Below, in pieces: positions 36,965 through 45,485 of a stretch of DNA of 64,000 nt. The notes under the pieces were generated by a model. That model searched no databases and had not been told where the DNA came from. It saw only the letters and a program-made list of their open reading frames with translations. The DNA lies in the NCBI GenBank assembly GCA_963839925.1, contig CAWIWV010000001.1, positions 1 through 64,000 of the forward strand, in the 5' to 3' direction. Every line of letters starts with the position of its first letter. Positions within the stretch are counted from its first letter, which is position 1. The DNA is from Bog-756 sp963839925. Lineage in GTDB: Bacteria > Actinomycetota > Acidimicrobiia > Acidimicrobiales > RAAP-2. The position numbers and the translations under genes are program-made.

Positions 36965-38535
36965 TGCAGACCGGTCACTTCCCGTTTCTCACCGTGCTGG
37001 TGTTGGTCCCCGCCGGCGGCGCCGCGGTGGTCGCGCTGATCCCGACCCGGATGGTCTCGAAACACTTCCACGAAGTGCTCGGTGCACTGGTCGCACTGTT
37101 CACCCTGGTGCTCGCCGCGGTGATCGCCGGGCAGTTCAAGGTCGGCGACAGCGGTTACCAGCTGGTCTCCGATCATGTCTGGGCCAGCGACCTGGGTATC
37201 CACTGGTCGGTCGGCATCGACGGGATCTCGCTGTTCTTGGTCGTGATGACCGCCCTCTTGTTCCCGCTCGCCATGATCGGCGCAAGGGTCACCCGGGATC
37301 CCCGAACCTTCGTCGCATGGGTGTTGCTGTTGGAGGCGGCTTGCCTGGGCAGCTTCGTCTCCCTGGACCTCGTGCTCTTCTTCCTCTTCTTCGAGCTCAC
37401 CCTGGTCCCGTCGTACTTCATCATCGCCGGGTGGGGATACGCCCGCCGTGGTTACGCCGCGATCAAGTTCTTCGTGTACACCTTCACCGGCTCGGCGTTC
37501 CTGCTGGTCGGCATCCTCGCGGTCGCCTTCCTCCACCAGTCGCAGACCGGGGTGTTGACCTTCGAGCTTCCCGCACTCGTCCACACCCACCTGTCCGGAA
37601 CCGAGGGCGTGCTCCTCTTCCTCGCGTTCACCGCAGCCTTCGCGGTGAAGGCTCCGATCTTCCCCTTCCACACCTGGTCGCCCGACGCCTACGCGGAGGC
37701 ACCGACCGCAGGTGCGGTCCTCCTCGCGGGGGTGATGGCCAAGCTCGGCACCTACGGGATCATCCGATTCGACCTCAATCTCTTCCCCCAGGCAACCCGC
37801 ACCCTCGCTCCCTGGTTGCTCACCTTGGCGGTGATCGGCATCCTCTACGGCGCATTGGTCGCCTGCGCGCAACGGGACATGAAGCGGCTGCTCGCCTACT
37901 CCTCACTCGCCGGGATCGGCTTCATCGTGCTCGGGACCTTCGCCCTCGACAGCCAGGGGCTCACCGGTGGGGTCATCGCGATGGTCAACCACGGGCTGAT
38001 CATCGCCACCTTGTTCATCGTCATCGGATGGATCTACGAGCGGCGGGGGACCTGGCAGGTGTCGGCGCTCCGGGGTCTCCAGCGCCCGGCACCGGTGATG
38101 GCCGGAGTCTTCACGGTCGCCATGTTGGCCTCGATCGGGGTGCCGGGGCTCAACGGCTTCGTCGGCGAGTTTCTGATTCTGATCGGCACCTTCACCGTCC
38201 ACCGCTGGTGGGCGGTGGTCGCCGCACTCGGAGTCATCGTCGCCGCCGTCTATCTGCTGTGGGCCTACCAGCAGGTCTTCCACGGTGAGCCGGAGCCGAC
38301 CGATGCCAAGACCCGGGACATCGGATGGGGCGAGCGGTTGGTGATCGCACCCCTGATCATCCTCATCGTCCTCCTCGGGGTGTTCCCGAAGCCGGTGCTC
38401 GACCGGATCACCCCGTCGGTGGACCGGCTCATCGTCCACGTCGACCAGTCGACCCACACCCCGGTGCCCAACGGTCTCGACACCGGGTCGTCGCCTTCGG
38501 CTGCCGGGGCCAAGGGAGGGGGTGGCACACCGTGA
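36964..38535 (+). CDS. nuoM: NADH-quinone oxidoreductase subunit M
   Basis: Antiporter-like subunit, 523 residues, about 14 helices. Seen: D-G-I-S-L-F, F-F-E-L-T-L-V-P-S-Y-F-I-I (key Glu), F-P-F-H-T-W-S-P-D-A-Y-A-E-A-P-T and A-Y-S-S-L-A-G-I-G-F. A polar tail of ~25 residues follows the last helix. GTGA overlap with nuoN. Confidence 0.97.
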   Translation: MQTGHFPFLTVLVLVPAGGAAVVALIPTRMVSKHFHEVLGALVALFTLVLAAVIAGQFKVGDSGYQLVSDHVWASDLGIHWSVGIDGISLFLVVMTALLFPLAMIGARVTRDPRTFVAWVLLLEAACLGSFVSLDLVLFFLFFELTLVPSYFIIAGWGYARRGYAAIKFFVYTFTGSAFLLVGILAVAFLHQSQTGVLTFELPALVHTHLSGTEGVLLFLAFTAAFAVKAPIFPFHTWSPDAYAEAPTAGAVLLAGVMAKLGTYGIIRFDLNLFPQATRTLAPWLLTLAVIGILYGALVACAQRDMKRLLAYSSLAGIGFIVLGTFALDSQGLTGGVIAMVNHGLIIATLFIVIGWIYERRGTWQVSALRGLQRPAPVMAGVFTVAMLASIGVPGLNGFVGEFLILIGTFTVHRWWAVVAALGVIVAAVYLLWAYQQVFHGEPEPTDAKTRDIGWGERLVIAPLIILIVLLGVFPKPVLDRITPSVDRLIVHVDQSTHTPVPNGLDTGSSPSAAGAKGGGGTP

Positions 38536-40217
38536 TCCCCCTGACCTCGGTGGTGACCGGCTCGGGTGCGAGCGCGATCCACACGCCGCACATCGACTAC
38601 CTGAGCATCCTGCCGATGCTCATCATGATGGGTGGCGCGATCGCTTTGATGGCGGTCTCCTCCTTGTTCCGCAAGATCCTCGGCGTGGGAGCGGGAACGC
38701 TCACCGCCGTGGTCGCGTCGCTCGCGGCACTGGTTGCCGCGTTGTTCCAGTGGGACCACGTGAGCACCCACGGCCCCTCGGTGACCATCGCCGGGGCCAT
38801 CGCCTATGACGGTTTCGCCGTCTTCGTGCAGATCGCGGTGGCCATCGGGATGTTGCTCACCGCGCTGGTCGGCGACGGCTACCTGCGCAGGGAAGGCGTC
38901 GAGGGTCCCGAGTTCCAGGTCCTGGCCATGCTGTCCGCCTCGGGCGCAATGATGATGGGCGCGGCCAACGATCTGATCGTGGTCTTCCTCGGGCTCGAGA
39001 TCATGTCGATCGCGCTCTATGTGCTCGCGGCCTCGAACCACAAGCGGGCCGAGTCGGGGGAGGCGGCCCTCAAGTACTTCGTGCTCGGCGCGTTCTCGTC
39101 TGCGGTGTTCGTCTACGGCATCGCCCTCATCTACGGCGCGACCGGGACGACCAATCTGCCCCAGATCGCCGACTATCTGGCGAAGAACGTCGTCGTGTCC
39201 AACGGAGTCCTCCTCGGTGGCCTTGCCCTCTTGTTGGTCGGATTCGGGTTCAAGATTGCCGCGGTGCCATTCCACATGTGGTCGCCCGACGTCTACCAGG
39301 GGTCACCGTCTCCCGTCACCGGATTCATGGCTGCGGTGGTCAAGATCGGCGCGTTTGCCGCGCTCCTGCGGGTCTTCGTGTCGTCGCTCGGGGTCGTTCG
39401 CACCGACTGGCAGCCGGTCATCTGGGGGCTGGCGATCCTCAGTCTGGTGCTCGGGGCCATCCTTGCGCTCGTGCAACGCGACGTGAAGCGAATGATGGCG
39501 TACTCGTCGATCAACCACGCCGGCTTCATCCTGCTCGGGGTCGGTGCGGCCACCACCCGCGGGGTCTCCTCCTCGCTCTACTACGTCTTCACCTACCTGT
39601 TCTTGACCATCGGCTCGTTCGCGGTGATCACGGTGATGGCCCGGGACGGCGACACCGGTCACCAGATCACCGACTACCGCGGTCTGGCAAAACGCCAGCC
39701 GCTGCTCGCCCTCTGCTTTGCCGTGCTGCTGCTCGGACAGGCGGGTGTCCCGTTCACGACCGGTTTTCTCGCCAAGTTCGGAGTGGTGGGGGCTGCAGTC
39801 GGCGTCCACGCCTACACGGTGGCCGCGGTGGCCATGGCGTCTGCGGCGATCGCCGCGTTCTTCTACCTGCGGGTCGCGGTGACCATGTACTCGCCGGTCG
39901 GATTGGTCGCCGACCCTGGGCCGGCCGATGGTGCCGAGCTGGTGGGTGAGGCGGATGGTGACGCCGGTCCGGCTGATGATCCTGCCGGCGGCCAGGTGGG
40001 CGATGGGCCAGCAGTGGGGGCGTTCGCCGAGCCCTCGAGCCTGCAGATCCTGACCGACGACCCACCCGAGCCGTCGGTGGCAGCGCGCGGACTCGTCTCG
40101 GTGCCGTGGATGACCTCGTTGGTGATCGGTCTCACGGTCGGTTTCACCGTGGTCTTCGGGATCGTGCCCGCACCCATCCTTGACTTCGCCCATCAGGCAA
40201 CCTTGCTCTTCACCTGA
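38532..40217 (+). CDS. nuoN: NADH-quinone oxidoreductase subunit N
   Basis: Third antiporter-like subunit, 561 residues. Seen: G-L-E-I-M-S-I-A-L-Y-V-L-A-A (key Glu), P-F-H-M-W-S-P-D-V-Y-Q-G-S-P-S-P-V-T-G-F and M-A-Y-S-S-I-N-H-A-G-F. A hydrophilic Ala/Asp/Gly-rich insertion of about 60 residues sits before the last helix (about 460-520), absent from typical NuoN. Last gene of the operon; the next gene is 95 bp away. Confidence 0.96.
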   Translation: MIPLTSVVTGSGASAIHTPHIDYLSILPMLIMMGGAIALMAVSSLFRKILGVGAGTLTAVVASLAALVAALFQWDHVSTHGPSVTIAGAIAYDGFAVFVQIAVAIGMLLTALVGDGYLRREGVEGPEFQVLAMLSASGAMMMGAANDLIVVFLGLEIMSIALYVLAASNHKRAESGEAALKYFVLGAFSSAVFVYGIALIYGATGTTNLPQIADYLAKNVVVSNGVLLGGLALLLVGFGFKIAAVPFHMWSPDVYQGSPSPVTGFMAAVVKIGAFAALLRVFVSSLGVVRTDWQPVIWGLAILSLVLGAILALVQRDVKRMMAYSSINHAGFILLGVGAATTRGVSSSLYYVFTYLFLTIGSFAVITVMARDGDTGHQITDYRGLAKRQPLLALCFAVLLLGQAGVPFTTGFLAKFGVVGAAVGVHAYTVAAVAMASAAIAAFFYLRVAVTMYSPVGLVADPGPADGAELVGEADGDAGPADDPAGGQVGDGPAVGAFAEPSSLQILTDDPPEPSVAARGLVSVPWMTSLVIGLTVGFTVVFGIVPAPILDFAHQATLLFT

Positions 40218-40262
40218 GCGGCACCTGAGCAGCCGGTCCCAGCTCCTTCTGGCGTCCCCGGG

Positions 40263-40268
40263 TACTGT
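40263..40268 (+). promoter_or_regulatory. Candidate -10 box of the LapA-like gene
   Basis: TACTGT fits TANNNT, about 45 nt upstream of the ATG at 40313, which has AAGGAGGAG as ribosome-binding site. -35 not recognisable. Confidence 0.3.
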
Positions 40269-40312
40269 CGAAACAGGGGAAAGGACTGGGATCCGCGAAG
40301 GAGGAGCCGCCG

Positions 40313-40588
40313 ATGGCCAGATACGACGGGCGCCCGGAGCAAGGCGGCCCTGCGCACAAGCCGCAACCCAGGGAAATAGCGAGGATCGTGGGTGCGGTGG
40401 TCGGGCTGGTCGTGCTGATCGCCTTCATCCTGGACAACAGCCAGACCGTCCGGGTCGGCTTCGTGATCTTCCACTCGAACGTGAGCCTGATCTGGGCCTT
40501 GTTGATCGCCGCCATCCTCGGCGCCTTGGTCGACCGTCTGGTGATCCTGGTGAGACGACACCGCAAGGCTGGTCCGCCCAAGGACTGA
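40313..40588 (+). CDS. LapA-family (DUF1049) small membrane protein
   Basis: 91 residues: polar basic N-terminus, two hydrophobic helices (about 23-43 and 56-77) around the family motif N-S-Q-T-V-R-V-G-F-V-I-F, and a basic tail. The LapA/YciS family helps lipopolysaccharide assembly in proteobacteria; its role in actinobacteria is not known. Strong ribosome-binding site. Confidence 0.8.
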   Translation: MARYDGRPEQGGPAHKPQPREIARIVGAVVGLVVLIAFILDNSQTVRVGFVIFHSNVSLIWALLIAAILGALVDRLVILVRRHRKAGPPKD

Positions 40589-40646
40589 GCACCGTTGTCC
40601 GAGCCGAGGTGTGGGCAACCGGGGCCGGGGGTGGAATGATGAGTGC

Positions 40647-42047
40647 ATGCCCCTGCACAAACGCGTTTCCATCCGCGAAGAACTGCTCGACTCGGTCTAC
40701 GCCGGCAAGGATCTCCGGACCTGCCTGCCGTCCCATGCCTTCCCCGCCAACGAGATGCGCCCCGAGGATGCGTTCCAGTGCATCTCCGACGAGCTTCTCC
40801 TCGATGGCAACGCTCGGCAGAACCTCGCCACGTTCTGCCAGACCTGGGAGGAGGACCAGGTCCACCGGTTGATGGATCTCTCGATCAACAAGAACATGAT
40901 CGACAAGGACGAGTATCCGCAGACTGCGGAGATCGAGCGGCGGTGCGTCTCGATGCTCGCCAATCTGTGGAACGCTCCCGAAGGTGTTGCGCCGGTGGGG
41001 TGTTCGGCCATCGGCTCGTCGGAAGCGTGCATGCTCGGGGGGATGGCCGCGAAGTGGCGTTGGCGGGCGAAGCGCGAGGCGGCGGGCAAGCCGACCGACA
41101 AGCCCAACATGGTCTGCGGGCCGGTGCAGGTGGTCTGGCACAAGTTCGCCAAGTACTGGGACATCGAGATGCGGGAGGTCCCGATGGCACCGGGCAAGTA
41201 CTGCATGGACGTCGAGCAGATGCTCGCCCGGGTGGACGAGAACACCATCATGGTCGTCCCGACCTTCGGCGTCACCTACACCGGGGCCTACGAACCGGTC
41301 CTCGAGCTGTCCGCCGCACTCGACCGGCTGGCCGCGGACACCGGACTCGACGTGGACATCCACGTGGACGGGGCGAGTGGCGCGTTTCTGGCTCCGTTCT
41401 GCGCACCGGACGTCGTCTGGGACTTCCGGATCCCGCGGGTCAAGTCGATCAGCACGTCGGGTCACAAGTTCGGGCTGGCCCCGCTCGGGGTCGGTTGGGT
41501 GCTGTGGCGGGACAAGGATGACCTGCCGGACGACCTGATCTTCCACGTCTCCTACCTGGGCGGCGACATGCCGGTGTTCCAGATCAACTTCTCGCGCCCG
41601 GCCGGCCAGATCGTTGCCCAGTACTACAACTTCGTCCGACTCGGCTCGAAGGGTTATCAGGACGTGCACGACGCGTGTTACGACACCGGCAAGTTCCTGG
41701 CGGAACAGATCGTGAAGCTCGGTCCGTTCGAACTGCTCTGCGACTCCAACCCCTTGACCGGGATCCCGTCGGTCGCCTGGCGGATCAAGGAGGGGGTGGA
41801 CCCCGGCTACACCCTCTACGACCTGGCCGACCGTCTACGGGTCCAGGGTTGGCAGGTTCCCGCCTATCCGTTGACCGGTTCGGTTTCCGATATCGCGGTC
41901 CAGCGCATTCTCGTCCGCCAGGGGGTGAGTCGCGACCTGGCGGTGCTGTTGCTCGACGACATCACCTCGTGCATCGAGCACTTCTCCAACCATCCGATCA
42001 GCGTCGGCATGACCCAGGAGGAGTCGGGCGGGTTCAGCCACCTGTAG
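40647..42047 (+). CDS. gadB: Glutamate decarboxylase
   Basis: PLP enzyme that turns glutamate into GABA and CO2, consuming a proton. 466 residues, the same size as E. coli GadB. The PLP lysine is Lys274 in S-T-S-G-H-K-F-G, with the cofactor Asp in H-V-D-G-A-S-G-A-F, G-C-S-A-I-G-S-S-E-A and F-S-R-P-A. ATG 40647 is the in-frame start; two nearby upstream ATGs are out of frame. No GABA/glutamate antiporter or GABA transaminase is in the window, so its use (acid stress, GABA shunt) is open. Confidence 0.95.
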   Translation: MPLHKRVSIREELLDSVYAGKDLRTCLPSHAFPANEMRPEDAFQCISDELLLDGNARQNLATFCQTWEEDQVHRLMDLSINKNMIDKDEYPQTAEIERRCVSMLANLWNAPEGVAPVGCSAIGSSEACMLGGMAAKWRWRAKREAAGKPTDKPNMVCGPVQVVWHKFAKYWDIEMREVPMAPGKYCMDVEQMLARVDENTIMVVPTFGVTYTGAYEPVLELSAALDRLAADTGLDVDIHVDGASGAFLAPFCAPDVVWDFRIPRVKSISTSGHKFGLAPLGVGWVLWRDKDDLPDDLIFHVSYLGGDMPVFQINFSRPAGQIVAQYYNFVRLGSKGYQDVHDACYDTGKFLAEQIVKLGPFELLCDSNPLTGIPSVAWRIKEGVDPGYTLYDLADRLRVQGWQVPAYPLTGSVSDIAVQRILVRQGVSRDLAVLLLDDITSCIEHFSNHPISVGMTQEESGGFSHL

Positions 42048-42077
42048 ACGGCACGGCCTGCGAGCCGGCGCCACCGG

Positions 42078-42542
42078 TCAGCGCTCGTCGCTCCACCCGA
42101 GATCACGGAAGAGCGCCCTGGTGAGGTGGCCCATCTGGTCGAGCGGAAGATCCTCGGGGAGGAACCAGCCGACCTCGGAGGTCTCGTCGCCGTCCGGACG
42201 GGGAACGCCGCCGCGCACCGTGGCGTCGAAGACGGTCACCACGTAGGCGGACAGGTCGCCGTTCGGATAGGTCACCCGGTAGTCGGGTCCTCCGAAGACG
42301 CCGAGGATGTCGCCCAGCTCGACCGAGACGCCCGCTTCCTCCTCCGCCTCTCGGCACGCTCCGTCGCGTGGGTCCTCGTCCGGTTCGACAGCACCGCCGA
42401 TCGTGGCCCAGTTGCCGGTGTCGACCAGCCGGACGAGAAGCACTCGCCCCGCGTCGTCTCGGGGGAGGACTGACGTCGAAGGGAGCAGGAGCAGGTCGTG
42501 GCCGACCCTCTCCCGAAGATGTCGCACGTGAGGTGAGATCAC
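42078..42542 (-). CDS. NUDIX hydrolase
   Basis: 154 residues (from GTG 42542; the frame stays open up to 42626). A complete Nudix box is present: G-G-A-V-E-P-D-E-D-P-R-D-G-A-C-R-E-A-E-E, with E-A-G right after it. Hydrolyses a nucleoside diphosphate linked to another group; substrate unknown. The start is uncertain because no ribosome-binding site is visible. Convergent with gadB (31-bp gap). Confidence 0.85.
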   Translation of the reverse strand: MISPHVRHLRERVGHDLLLLPSTSVLPRDDAGRVLLVRLVDTGNWATIGGAVEPDEDPRDGACREAEEEAGVSVELGDILGVFGGPDYRVTYPNGDLSAYVVTVFDATVRGGVPRPDGDETSEVGWFLPEDLPLDQMGHLTRALFRDLGWSDER

Positions 42543-42567
42543 CGCGCCAAAGTAGCCGGAGCCGGCG

Positions 42568-42597
42568 TTTCCAATTCCGATATCTCGGGGGTAGCGT
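42568..42597 (+). promoter_or_regulatory. Candidate promoter of the PLDc_N-like protein gene
   Basis: -35 TTTCCA (42568-42573), 18-bp spacer, -10 TAGCGT (42592-42597). Leader of about 55 nt before ATG 42659. It overlaps the 5' extension of the divergent NUDIX frame, which supports the shorter NUDIX start. Confidence 0.4.
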
Positions 42598-42658
42598 CGA
42601 GGGGCGGCGGGGCGGACCGGTCGCACCCAAGGTGACGGAGTGGCGGGAAGGGGGAACG

Positions 42659-43051
42659 ATGCCCGACATTGTCGGCGCGGTGGTTGGCGTCGGATTTCTC
42701 GTGCTTTGGATCTACTGCATCTACGACGTGATCACCACCGGTGAAGCGCTCGTCCAGCATCTGCCGAAGGCGGTCTGGATCATCATCGTCGTCCTTCTTC
42801 CCGACCTCGGGTCGTTGCTCTGGCTGGGACTGGGGCGGCCACGCGTATGGGCTCGTCGCGCCAACGACCCGAACTATCGAGCTTCCCGCCAGCGAGACCT
42901 CCACTCAGCTGCAAGCAACCCAGAGTTCGAGGGGATGAACCCGATCGTGCGCTACCGCGAGGAGCAGGCGCGGCTTCGTCTCCGCGAAGAACAACTCAAT
43001 CGTCGCGAGGAAGAGCTGCGACGTCGGGAGGCGGGCGAGAGCCCGACGTAG
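42659..43051 (+). CDS. PLDc_N-domain small membrane protein with basic coiled tail
   Basis: 130 residues. Two helices (about 4-24 and 39-60) with I-Y-C-I-Y-D-V-I-T-T and K-A-V-W-I-I-I-V-V-L-L-P-D-L-G-S match the phospholipase D/transposon nuclease N-terminal membrane module; no catalytic domain follows. The C-terminal 50 residues are charged and probably coiled coil (R-E-E-Q-A-R-L-R-L-R-E-E-Q-L). Ribosome-binding site GGGAAGGGGG. A second protein with this module is at 47519. Confidence 0.8.
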   Translation: MPDIVGAVVGVGFLVLWIYCIYDVITTGEALVQHLPKAVWIIIVVLLPDLGSLLWLGLGRPRVWARRANDPNYRASRQRDLHSAASNPEFEGMNPIVRYREEQARLRLREEQLNRREEELRRREAGESPT

Positions 43052-43059
43052 AACGACCT

Positions 43060-43863
43060 TCAGTCGACGGTTGTGACGCGGGCGAAGACCAGCGTGGTGA
43101 TCTGATCGGTGGAGGTGTCGATGAGTTCGACCTGGACCGCCGCGTCGAGCCCACTCCCAAGCAGCCTGCTGCGGGTGACCACCGGACCTGCCTCGGTCCT
43201 GCGCAGGTAGCGGAGGTCGAGATCGGTGACCACGACCGGAGACTCGAAGCGAGTCGCCATCAGATCCTCGGTCGCTGCTTCTGCGACCAGCGCGACCATC
43301 GCTCCCTGGAGGGTCCCGGCAGGGTTGAGGATGTCCGCGGTGATCTCGACCTGGACGATCCCTTCGGCGGCGTCGATCACTTCGATCCCCGCCTCGTCCC
43401 TGAGGGGCTTGGTGAGCGGAAGCGGGTTCCGGAAGAACACCGGAACCTGTCCGAGGGGCACGTTGGGTTTTGGTGGGTCGTTGGGTTTGCGGGGGGTCTT
43501 GGTGAAGCCGATCGCGCCGGTGGCGATCGGCGATCCGTCCTCGGTCGTGAGCTCGACGACCGAGGTGGCCGAGCGTCGACCCTGCCGCACGATCGTGCTC
43601 TTTGCCTCGATCCGCTCAGGAGCGGGGACGGGTCGCATTCGAACGGACATGTCCGAGGTGAGCGTCCACATCGTCGGGTCCTGGTCGAGCGGGATTCCCG
43701 CCGCCACGTCGACGACGAACGCCAGGACACTTGCTCGCGTGACGCCGTGGTGGAGCGCCTCGGCCTGTCGCGTGAGGTGGAGGATCAGGTCACCCTCTTC
43801 GAAGCTGGCGGTCGTCCCGAGCCGGCTCGGGACCGACATCCCCCGGCTCGAAACGTCGGTCAT
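43060..43863 (-). CDS. Double-hotdog acyl-CoA thioesterase-like protein
   Basis: 267 residues from ATG 43863, which has GGAGAA upstream. Two hotdog-fold halves: an N-terminal one (about 20-130, with H-H-G-V-T-R-A-S-V-L-A-F-V-V-D) and a C-terminal PaaI-like one (about 155-265) with N-P-A-G-T-L-Q-G-A-M-V-A-L-V-A-E, the usual helix and catalytic region. Probably hydrolyses acyl-CoA; substrate unknown. Convergent with the PLDc_N-like gene (8 bp). Confidence 0.75.
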   Translation of the reverse strand: MTDVSSRGMSVPSRLGTTASFEEGDLILHLTRQAEALHHGVTRASVLAFVVDVAAGIPLDQDPTMWTLTSDMSVRMRPVPAPERIEAKSTIVRQGRRSATSVVELTTEDGSPIATGAIGFTKTPRKPNDPPKPNVPLGQVPVFFRNPLPLTKPLRDEAGIEVIDAAEGIVQVEITADILNPAGTLQGAMVALVAEAATEDLMATRFESPVVVTDLDLRYLRRTEAGPVVTRSRLLGSGLDAAVQVELIDTSTDQITTLVFARVTTVD

Positions 43864-43924
43864 CTGGTTCTCCGAGTCGGCATGAGCCTCAGATGCTAAC
43901 GGCCGGCCGACCACAGGTCCGCCC

Positions 43925-43930
43925 TAGATT
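43925..43930 (+). promoter_or_regulatory. Candidate -10 box, leaderless type, of the PPOX gene
   Basis: TAGATT fits TANNNT and ends 6 nt before ATG 43937, so transcription may begin at the A of the start codon. No -35 match. Confidence 0.4.
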
Positions 43931-43936
43931 GTCGGC

Positions 43937-44365
43937 ATGGACCTCGCTCGAGCGCTCTCCTTTGCTTCGGACCGGCGAAACGCCCTCCTCACGACCTTGC
44001 GAAAGGACGGCAGACCGCAACAGTCAGTCGTCTTCTATCTCCTCGACGCGGACAGGTTCACCATGTCGCTGACCGCCGACAGGGCCAAAACGAAGAACCT
44101 GCGTCGTGATCCCCGAGCGGCACTGTTCGTGCCGAGCGACAACGTGTACGTGTGGGCGGGTTTCGACGGGGAGGTAGACCTCAGCGAGGTTGCGGACGCT
44201 CCCGACGATCCGGTCGTCGACAGACTGGTCGACTACTACCGACGTGCGAACGGAGAGCACGAGGACTGGGCGGCCTACCGGCAGTCGATGGTCGACGACC
44301 GGCGGCTCGTTGCAACCTTCACGGCGACTTCGGCGACGGGGATCCTTCCCGCCAGTCCACCGTGA
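43937..44365 (+). CDS. PPOX-class F420- or FMN-dependent oxidoreductase
   Basis: 142-residue split-barrel flavoprotein. N-A-L-L-T-T-L-R-K-D-G-R-P-Q-Q-S-V near the start and T-A-D-R-A-K-T-K-N-L-R-R-D-P-R-A fit the Rv1155-type subfamily, which prefers F420. Likely reduces small molecules in the cytosol; substrate unknown. The 3' end overlaps the convergent channel-like gene by 47 bp. Confidence 0.8.
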   Translation: MDLARALSFASDRRNALLTTLRKDGRPQQSVVFYLLDADRFTMSLTADRAKTKNLRRDPRAALFVPSDNVYVWAGFDGEVDLSEVADAPDDPVVDRLVDYYRRANGEHEDWAAYRQSMVDDRRLVATFTATSATGILPASPP

Positions 44366-45485
44366 GGGGACGAGCCACGAGCAGTCGTGGTCGCCCGACC
44401 GCAGCCGGCCTGTCGGTGGTCCACTCCGCAGGCGGTCCCATGGTCAAACCGGCCAGCCCTCGCAGTGACCGGTCGTAGGTCGACCGGATCCACGCGAACC
44501 TTCTCCAGCACGTCTCTCGATCTGCGTCCGCAGCCTCGGGGACGAACGAGCTGATCCGATCGACGGCGTCGAAGTACTCGGTTCGGAGGACCGACTGGGG
44601 CGGCGGTTCTTCCGAGGCGCGGTCGAGGAGGTCGTAGAGGGATCGGGGCGGATCGATCGGGAGCCCGCAGGACCGGGCGATCCTCGCCAGGCCCTGCACC
44701 CCTTGGACGAGGACCAGTATCGGACCGCGGGTCGTTTCGGCCGGGTGTTCATGGTGCCTGAAGTCCGAGACGGACACCAGCAGGGCCGCCGCGTCCAGCA
44801 CCGTCCCCACCGATGCGACCCATGACTGAGCGGCAGAGGATTCGGGGAAGTAACAAAGGGCCGGAAACGCGGAGTGGGTCTGGTCGAGCTCGAGCAGCCA
44901 ATTCGCTGCCGACTTCCACAGCTCGAGGCTGTCCAGGGCGTCGACGCGGTTGAGGTTCGCCAGAAGATCGACTGGAGAGGGCGGTGTCCCGGCAAACGGG
45001 CGCAAGACGATCACGCCCTTCTCCCGCTGGTGGTGCGCCGAGTAGATGGTGGGGAGATAGCTGATCAGTAGGGCAACCAGACCGAGCCCGATGATCGCCT
45101 CGACGAAGGCCAACCAGATCCGGGCGGCACCCTCGGGTCTGGAGAACCCGAGGGTGGTCAGCGAGGACCCACTGACCTCGAAAGCGTCTTGGAAGCTGCC
45201 GGTCCCGATCCCCCAGTAGATGAAGGTGAACCCGATGGCAACCGAGACCATCCACACCAGGGGGAGGCTGGTGAGCGAGATCGGCGCATAGAGGGCTCGG
45301 AGGTTTGCTTGCCGTTCTTTCGATCGCCATCGATGAATCAGCAAGCGGTCGGCAACCGCGAAGACGAACCGGGTGATCCGGGTGAATCCGTCCCTGGGGA
45401 GCACGACGGTCTCGAGGGCCGAGATGAGCACCGCGCCGATGAGTGCGATCCCGAACACGACCGAGACGGTCCGGCCGATGATCAT
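44319..45485 (-). CDS. Potassium-channel-like membrane protein with unusual filter
   Basis: 388 residues. Helices at about 5-27, 68-92 and 122-146, with a pore-loop-like segment between the last two: S-S-L-T-T-L-G-F-S (107-115), where K+ channels have T-V-G-Y-G. A basic linker between the first two helices contains W-R-S-K-E-R-Q-A-N-L-R. The C-terminal ~240 residues are soluble, all-helical in appearance and not recognised. It starts inside the ClC stop (ATGA), so the two are translated together. The altered filter makes selectivity and even channel function uncertain. Confidence 0.7.
   Translation of the reverse strand: MIIGRTVSVVFGIALIGAVLISALETVVLPRDGFTRITRFVFAVADRLLIHRWRSKERQANLRALYAPISLTSLPLVWMVSVAIGFTFIYWGIGTGSFQDAFEVSGSSLTTLGFSRPEGAARIWLAFVEAIIGLGLVALLISYLPTIYSAHHQREKGVIVLRPFAGTPPSPVDLLANLNRVDALDSLELWKSAANWLLELDQTHSAFPALCYFPESSAAQSWVASVGTVLDAAALLVSVSDFRHHEHPAETTRGPILVLVQGVQGLARIARSCGLPIDPPRSLYDLLDRASEEPPPQSVLRTEYFDAVDRISSFVPEAADADRETCWRRFAWIRSTYDRSLRGLAGLTMGPPAEWTTDRPAAVGRPRLLVARPLTVDWREGSPSPKSP

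Noticed and set aside
40647..42047. GABA-based acid-resistance system
   Set aside because: Only the decarboxylase is present; no antiporter (gadC-like) or regulator gene lies near it.
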